This document shows positions 60,145 to 64,000 of a stretch of 64,000 bases of DNA, in pieces. Source of the stretch: an uncultured Eubacteriales bacterium (lineage in GTDB: Bacteria > Bacillota > Clostridia > Oscillospirales > CAG-272). The stretch spans positions 1-64,000 of the forward strand of contig CAKRTQ010000014.1 of assembly GCA_934402395.1 (NCBI GenBank), given 5' to 3'. The notes below the pieces were generated by a model. The model was not told the DNA's origin and searched no databases. It saw nothing but the letters and a program-made list of their open reading frames with translations. Position 1 is the stretch's first letter, and every line of letters begins with the position of its first letter. The position numbers and the translations under genes are program-made.

Positions 60145-61098
60145 ATGAGTGTTAATAGTAATAACCAGGGACGAGCATACGAATATGCTTGGATGACTGC
60201 GTTGCTTGAGCTTCTTAAACCGTTAAGAAAAACAGATGTAGTATATAATTCGAGCTATGAGGCAAACGAAAGGGCTTGGAATGCAATAAGTCAGGAAAAG
60301 CAGAAATTGTACACTACTTCGGCTAATGCGGCTGCGAATACAATTGTTGAGTTAGAGCCAATGATGGATGAAAATTCGGTAGACACATTGCTTCTTGAAT
60401 TTCAAAAGGATGAGGCTGGAGAGAATGGCGATGTTCGAGACATAGTTATCCACAGAGATGATATTGATTGGGAAATTGGATTGAGCATAAAGCATAATCA
60501 CGATGCAGTAAAACACAGCCGGTTGAGTCATGTATTAGACTTCGGTAAGGAGTGGTATGGCGTTCCTTGTAGTCATGATTATTGGAACGATATTAATCCG
60601 GTTTTTGAATTATTGAAATGCGAGAAAGACAGAAAAACTGCATGGGCTGATCTGGATAAAAAAGAAGAAAACGTTTATGTGCCGCTGCTTCAGGCTTTTT
60701 TGAACGAGGTGACCCGGGCATATAGAGAGAATCCTAATATAGTTGTAAAAATGTTTGAGTATTTGGTTGGAGTGAAAGATTACCACAAGATTGTCAGTCA
60801 CGACAGCAAAAAGATGACCCTAATACATACTTTTAATCTTCACGGCACATTGAATCAACCAAGTGCAGTAAAAGTATCTGCTTTTGAAGTCTTAACAGCA
60901 GATATTCCTACAGAAATTATTGCTATGAGGTTTAAGAAAAACAGTAATACTACTGTGGAAATTTATATGGACAACGGCTGGGCGTTCAGCTTTAGAATTC
61001 ATAGTGCAAGCACTGTAGTCCAACCGAGTTTAAAGTTCGATGTTCAATTTATTTCTACGCCAGTTTCTGTAATGAATATTGAGTGCAAATGGCACTAA
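60145..61098 (+). CDS. HaeIII-family type II restriction endonuclease
   Basis: A 317-residue nuclease similar to R.HaeIII along its length: NNQGRAYEYAWMTALLELLK, YNSSYEANERAWNAIS, GDVRDIVIHRDDIDWEIGLS, IKHNHDAVKHSRLSHVLDFG, and the C-terminal TVEIYMDNGWAFSFRIHSAS with LKFDVQF. It cuts GGCC unless methylated by the paired methylase. ATG 60145 is preferred over 60136, which is too close to GGAG. The end overlaps the second methylase by ten bases, tying the two systems into one operon. Confidence 0.93.
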   Translation: MSVNSNNQGRAYEYAWMTALLELLKPLRKTDVVYNSSYEANERAWNAISQEKQKLYTTSANAAANTIVELEPMMDENSVDTLLLEFQKDEAGENGDVRDIVIHRDDIDWEIGLSIKHNHDAVKHSRLSHVLDFGKEWYGVPCSHDYWNDINPVFELLKCEKDRKTAWADLDKKEENVYVPLLQAFLNEVTRAYRENPNIVVKMFEYLVGVKDYHKIVSHDSKKMTLIHTFNLHGTLNQPSAVKVSAFEVLTADIPTEIIAMRFKKNSNTTVEIYMDNGWAFSFRIHSASTVVQPSLKFDVQFISTPVSVMNIECKWH

Positions 61099-62036
61099 AG
61101 GTTGCGAGCCTGTTTGCGGGAATAGGCGGCATTGAACTGGGTTTCGCTCAAGCAGGATTTCAAATTCTATGGGCGATAGAAAAGGATCACAAATGTTGCC
61201 TTACATATCGGCATAACCATAAAGAAATCCCGCTGATTGCGGCAGATATTTGCAATGTAGATCCTCATTCTCTTTCTACGGTCGATGTTATAGCCGCCGG
61301 ATTTCCTTGTCAGCCATTTTCGATTGCTGGTCGGCAGCGTGGCTTTTGCGATAACCGCGGCAATCTGTTTTATGAAGTGATCCGTTTTGTACAAGCTATT
61401 CAGCCACGAGTTATTTTTCTTGAAAATGTTCAGAACCTACAAGAGCATGACAACGGCAGAACATTTATCACGATTCATAATGCGTTGGTCGAAAACGGGT
61501 ATTATATCAGATACCGCGTTATGAGAGCTTCTGAGTATGGCAATGTCCCGCAGATCCGCGACCGTATTTATATTGTGGCATTTAAGGATATTGCTGATTG
61601 TGATGTGTTTAAATTTCCCGATACAATTCCACTAACAGTTTCAATTGATAATATAATTAATAGGCATGAGGAAAAGAACCGGGTCTACTATTATCAGAAA
61701 AATGATCCTTTTTTCGCAAAAGTGCGAGAAATTGTAACAGATCAATCATCTATATATCGTGTGTATCATGAAAGTATAAAAATTACACAAAACCACATGT
61801 GTCCAACATTGACTGCTTCAATGGGGACGCAAAGGGATCAAGTCCCACTTGTAATTGATAATTACGGGATTCGAAAGCTAACGCTTCGTGAATGTCTTGA
61901 TTTTCATGGATTCCCTAAAGACTTTTATTTTCCTAATACGATTACAATTGAAGATGCTTATAAGCAATGTGGAAATACGGTTTGCGTTCCCGTAGTCAAA
62001 AGGGTAGCTGAAAGAATTATAAAAATAATGCGATAG
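61089..62036 (+). CDS. second DNA (cytosine-5) methyltransferase
   Basis: A 315-residue C5-methylase distinct from the first. Motif I SLFAGIGGIELGFAQAGFQI, motif IV AAGFPCQPFSIAGRQRGF with C74, motif VI FLENVQNLQEHD, motif VIII YGNVPQIRDRIYIVAF and CGNTVCVPVVKRVAE at the end. Its target-recognition region differs from the HaeIII one, so the specificity is unknown. It overlaps the HaeIII nuclease gene by ten bases (ATG 61089; a GTG at 61083 is possible), and the HNH gene follows 18 bases later: its natural nuclease partner. Confidence 0.93.
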   Translation: MALKVASLFAGIGGIELGFAQAGFQILWAIEKDHKCCLTYRHNHKEIPLIAADICNVDPHSLSTVDVIAAGFPCQPFSIAGRQRGFCDNRGNLFYEVIRFVQAIQPRVIFLENVQNLQEHDNGRTFITIHNALVENGYYIRYRVMRASEYGNVPQIRDRIYIVAFKDIADCDVFKFPDTIPLTVSIDNIINRHEEKNRVYYYQKNDPFFAKVREIVTDQSSIYRVYHESIKITQNHMCPTLTASMGTQRDQVPLVIDNYGIRKLTLRECLDFHGFPKDFYFPNTITIEDAYKQCGNTVCVPVVKRVAERIIKIMR

Positions 62037-62054
62037 TAGTTTGGAGGTGATAGT

Positions 62055-62813
62055 GTGGTATCATTGAGTGATTTTTCAGAGTGGATGAAAGAGAATACCG
62101 AATTGTCCGACAGTTCAATCTATAAATACACGCGGGCTGTAAATACGATCTCAAATGAAATGCAGGAAAAGGGAGTGATTGCGAGCAACCTTCTTGTAAT
62201 GTCTACTCTGCAACTTGACATTTTTATACCTTTGATTTTAAATGATCCGGATTTCACGATAAAAAACCGAACCGGAAACAATATGTACAGCAATGCTCTG
62301 AAACAGTATAGGTTATTCAGAAATGTCGAAAACTTCGATGTTGCCAATCAAAGCGAAGTTATGGGTGCCATTGAAAATTATGCAGAGCTCAAGGAGACGG
62401 AACGCAGTGCATTGGTGAAGTCCCGAATTGGACAAGGAATATTCAGAAAATCACTTATTGACAAATATCACGGACGTTGTGTTGTTACCGGTATCAATGA
62501 AAAGAAACTCCTTATTGCTAGTCACATTAAGCCGTGGGCGGTATGTTCAAACGCAGAACGCCTGAGCGTTGAGAACGGATTATTACTGAGTCCGACATTT
62601 GATAAGTTGTTTGACTGTGGGTTAATCTCTTTCACGAATATCGGAAAGATATTGATTTCATCACAGCTATCGGCGGAAGTGATTAGCAAATTGCACATTT
62701 GCGTCACAGATACATTTGATTTGAAAGTATCGGACGATTTAAAACGCAACCTCGAGTATCACAGAGATGTGGTATTTACAACACAGGAACGAAAGTTTGT
62801 GAATATCGAATAA
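62055..62813 (+). CDS. HNH endonuclease (PF13391), likely partner of second methylase
   Basis: A 252-residue protein. The N-terminal half is helical (FSEWMKENTELSDSSIYKYT). The C-terminal half is a HNH_2-type nuclease: RIGQGIFRKSLIDKYHGRCV, VTGINEKKLLIASHIKPWAV, SVENGLLLSPTFDKLFDCGL, with H157 in SHIKPW as the catalytic histidine. Such enzymes commonly act as the nuclease in type II systems linked to a C5-methylase. GGAGGTGA lies before the GTG start. Confidence 0.88.
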   Translation: MVSLSDFSEWMKENTELSDSSIYKYTRAVNTISNEMQEKGVIASNLLVMSTLQLDIFIPLILNDPDFTIKNRTGNNMYSNALKQYRLFRNVENFDVANQSEVMGAIENYAELKETERSALVKSRIGQGIFRKSLIDKYHGRCVVTGINEKKLLIASHIKPWAVCSNAERLSVENGLLLSPTFDKLFDCGLISFTNIGKILISSQLSAEVISKLHICVTDTFDLKVSDDLKRNLEYHRDVVFTTQERKFVNIE

Positions 62814-62878
62814 AATGATTTACCACCAATGATAATTTAAATGACCGTTAATGATTAACAGTTAGGAAAGGAATAAAA

Positions 62879-63844
62879 ATGAGATCTGAAACACTTACAG
62901 CGTATGTTTTGAGCTTTCGGTATATGGAGCGAAATAATCCACACTATGAAGAACAAAAAGATAATATACATGCGGGAGAGACACCGAAATATTCCTTTCA
63001 ACAGTTTATTGCCGACTATATTGATAGCACAAGCAAAATGGCAGTTGGCGAAAACTCGGATAGAGGAATTATATTGTCCGGGGATAATACACATTCTATA
63101 GACTTGTCCGAAGGTGTTAAAAGATGGCATTTAGTTCCTCGTGCGGGTAAGCAAGGGAAACCCCTCACTGTATATAAACCATCGCTTTCAAAAGAATACA
63201 ATTTCAACTCCGACAGCGCGGCACTTTATGATCATCATGTTTACATATACGATTGTCATAGTTTTATTATTGCAATTTTTCATCGCGAAAACGGATCTGG
63301 TTGCAAAAGCGTTTTTATGGAAACGGCTAATAACATGCTAAAAACAAAAGGGTATGTAATGAATATGGATTTATATGTTCCAAATCAGCAAATGCAAATA
63401 AATTTTTGCCCATCCAAAATCACGCTGCAGGTGGTTCAGGGCAAAAAAACTTCCGATATTGCAGATAATCTAAAAAGAAGAAAGAAGAAAACAGTTATCA
63501 GAGAACTGGGGCTTAATTTGGAAGCGAGCGAGAATAGCTCAATAAGAGATATTGTGCGAAGTTTGCAGCTTGGAAAAATTGAAAAGGATGAGGCTTTTGC
63601 TTTAATCAAAACAGAAAGCAACGGAAGTGAAGAATATAATGACGCCGAGATCCAAGTTCGCATTGGCGGAAGAAGGAAGACTGTACGGTGGAATGAAATT
63701 GATAGCGCGATCGGCAGCTATGATATTACTGTATCTGTAAATTCTTCGGAAAATCGAAAACGACCTTTTGTTGAAGTGTTATCGGAAGAATCGGATAAAT
63801 ATTATCGAATGATAAAATCTGAGATGGAGGTGGCGATTGAATGA
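62879..63844 (+). CDS. unrecognised cytoplasmic protein of the defence island
   Basis: A 321-residue protein with no recognised family. The N-terminal ~190 residues are mixed alpha/beta (TLTAYVLSFRYMERNNPHYE, YDHHVYIYDCHSFIIAIFHR, CKSVFMETANNMLKTKGYVM). Next comes a very basic stretch NLKRRKKKTVIRELGL, then a charged C-terminal part. GGAAAGGAA is upstream. It overlaps the next gene by ATGA, and that gene encodes a membrane protein. Neighbours and AT-rich composition suggest a defence or phage-exclusion two-component unit, but this is inference. Confidence 0.6.
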   Translation: MRSETLTAYVLSFRYMERNNPHYEEQKDNIHAGETPKYSFQQFIADYIDSTSKMAVGENSDRGIILSGDNTHSIDLSEGVKRWHLVPRAGKQGKPLTVYKPSLSKEYNFNSDSAALYDHHVYIYDCHSFIIAIFHRENGSGCKSVFMETANNMLKTKGYVMNMDLYVPNQQMQINFCPSKITLQVVQGKKTSDIADNLKRRKKKTVIRELGLNLEASENSSIRDIVRSLQLGKIEKDEAFALIKTESNGSEEYNDAEIQVRIGGRRKTVRWNEIDSAIGSYDITVSVNSSENRKRPFVEVLSEESDKYYRMIKSEMEVAIE

Positions 63845-64000
63845 CCGATTTAATATGGGCTATCATATCGGCACTTATAGTATTTATAATGTTTTTTTGC
63901 AATCGCAAAGTAAGACTTGGATCATTGATCCGACAGCAATTTAAGGTTTTTACAAATGACAAAAGCAAAAAAATTTCTTTCTGGGACTTATTGTGCTTTT
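63841..64000 (+). CDS. membrane protein, partial (continues past the window)
   Basis: The first 53 codons of a gene running off the right edge. The ATG overlaps the previous stop (ATGA). An N-terminal hydrophobic span, TDLIWAIISALIVFIMFFC, is followed by a basic turn NRKVRLG and a soluble region. It is the partner of the upstream unrecognised gene. Function cannot be judged from this part. Confidence 0.7.
   Translation, partial: MTDLIWAIISALIVFIMFFCNRKVRLGSLIRQQFKVFTNDKSKKISFWDLLCF

Noticed and set aside
1..64000. CRISPR array search by eye
   Set aside because: No series of regularly spaced identical repeats of 24-40 bases was seen; the recurrent motifs are dispersed terminator-like palindromes.

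Overview
The window looks like a chromosomal segment of an uncultured, spore-forming member of the Clostridia (Bacillota), probably a gut or rumen organism that degrades plant polysaccharides. The support is direct: Spo0A, a SipL-like DUF3794/LysM protein, a SpoVB-like flippase, a CotF-like coat protein, many lipobox lipoproteins, a dockerin protein, a cohesin-like surface protein, and an L-rhamnose isomerase beside a GH106-like glycosidase. Most genes are GC-rich and use a TTGACA/TATAAT sigma-A promoter, usually with a 17-bp spacer. The TIR gene (about 23.5-24.2 kb) and the right end (58.8-64 kb) are visibly AT-richer and look acquired.

Layout. 0-2.5 kb: BlaI/BlaR1-like regulator pair under an operator-bearing promoter. 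2.5-10.9 kb: secreted beta-helix lipoprotein, FAD oxidoreductase, ferritin-like coat protein, metallo-beta-lactamase lipoprotein and GLUG lipoprotein. 11-15.3 kb: DUF1385 membrane protein, spo0A, SpoVB-like flippase, small membrane protein. 15.4-19.8 kb: rhaA plus GH106-like hydrolase operon, then tRNA-Val. 20-22.5 kb: SGNH lipoprotein and small lipoprotein. 22.7-24.6 kb: transposase remnant, a divergent tRNA-Ser, a tandem-TIR gene and tRNA-Lys. 24.7-28.4 kb: YpeB-like protein, YhbD/bactofilin operon with a three-site operator, cupin, lipid kinase. 28.6-32.9 kb: 1098-residue Cys-rich dockerin protein behind a leader of about 370 nt, then a Crh-like HPr.

33.1-39.8 kb is a compact phage-derived cassette: terminase small and large subunits, a predicted stabilisation/hub protein, portal, scaffold-like protein, coat protein and connector-like protein. 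It has no integrase, replication, lysis, tailspike or regulatory gene and is embedded among host metabolic genes of similar base composition.

39.9-57.5 kb: sugar isomerase/Gfo-Idh-MocA operon, PHP phosphoesterase, lactate/malate dehydrogenase, SipL-like protein, cohesin-like surface protein with a structured leader, two LysR regulators flanking a MATE exporter unit, lipoprotein, ABC exporter and a small three-gene operon. 57.9-58.3 kb carries a tRNA 3'-end-like sequence and repeated nonamers resembling an integration site. 58.3-64 kb is a defence island: HTH regulator, HaeIII-type methylase and endonuclease (predicted GGCC), a second C5-cytosine methylase overlapping the nuclease gene, an HNH nuclease, and an unrecognised protein overlapping a membrane protein that runs off the window.

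Two families of intergenic inverted repeats, each with a nearly constant core and co-varying outer arms, mark many gene ends, especially between convergent genes.
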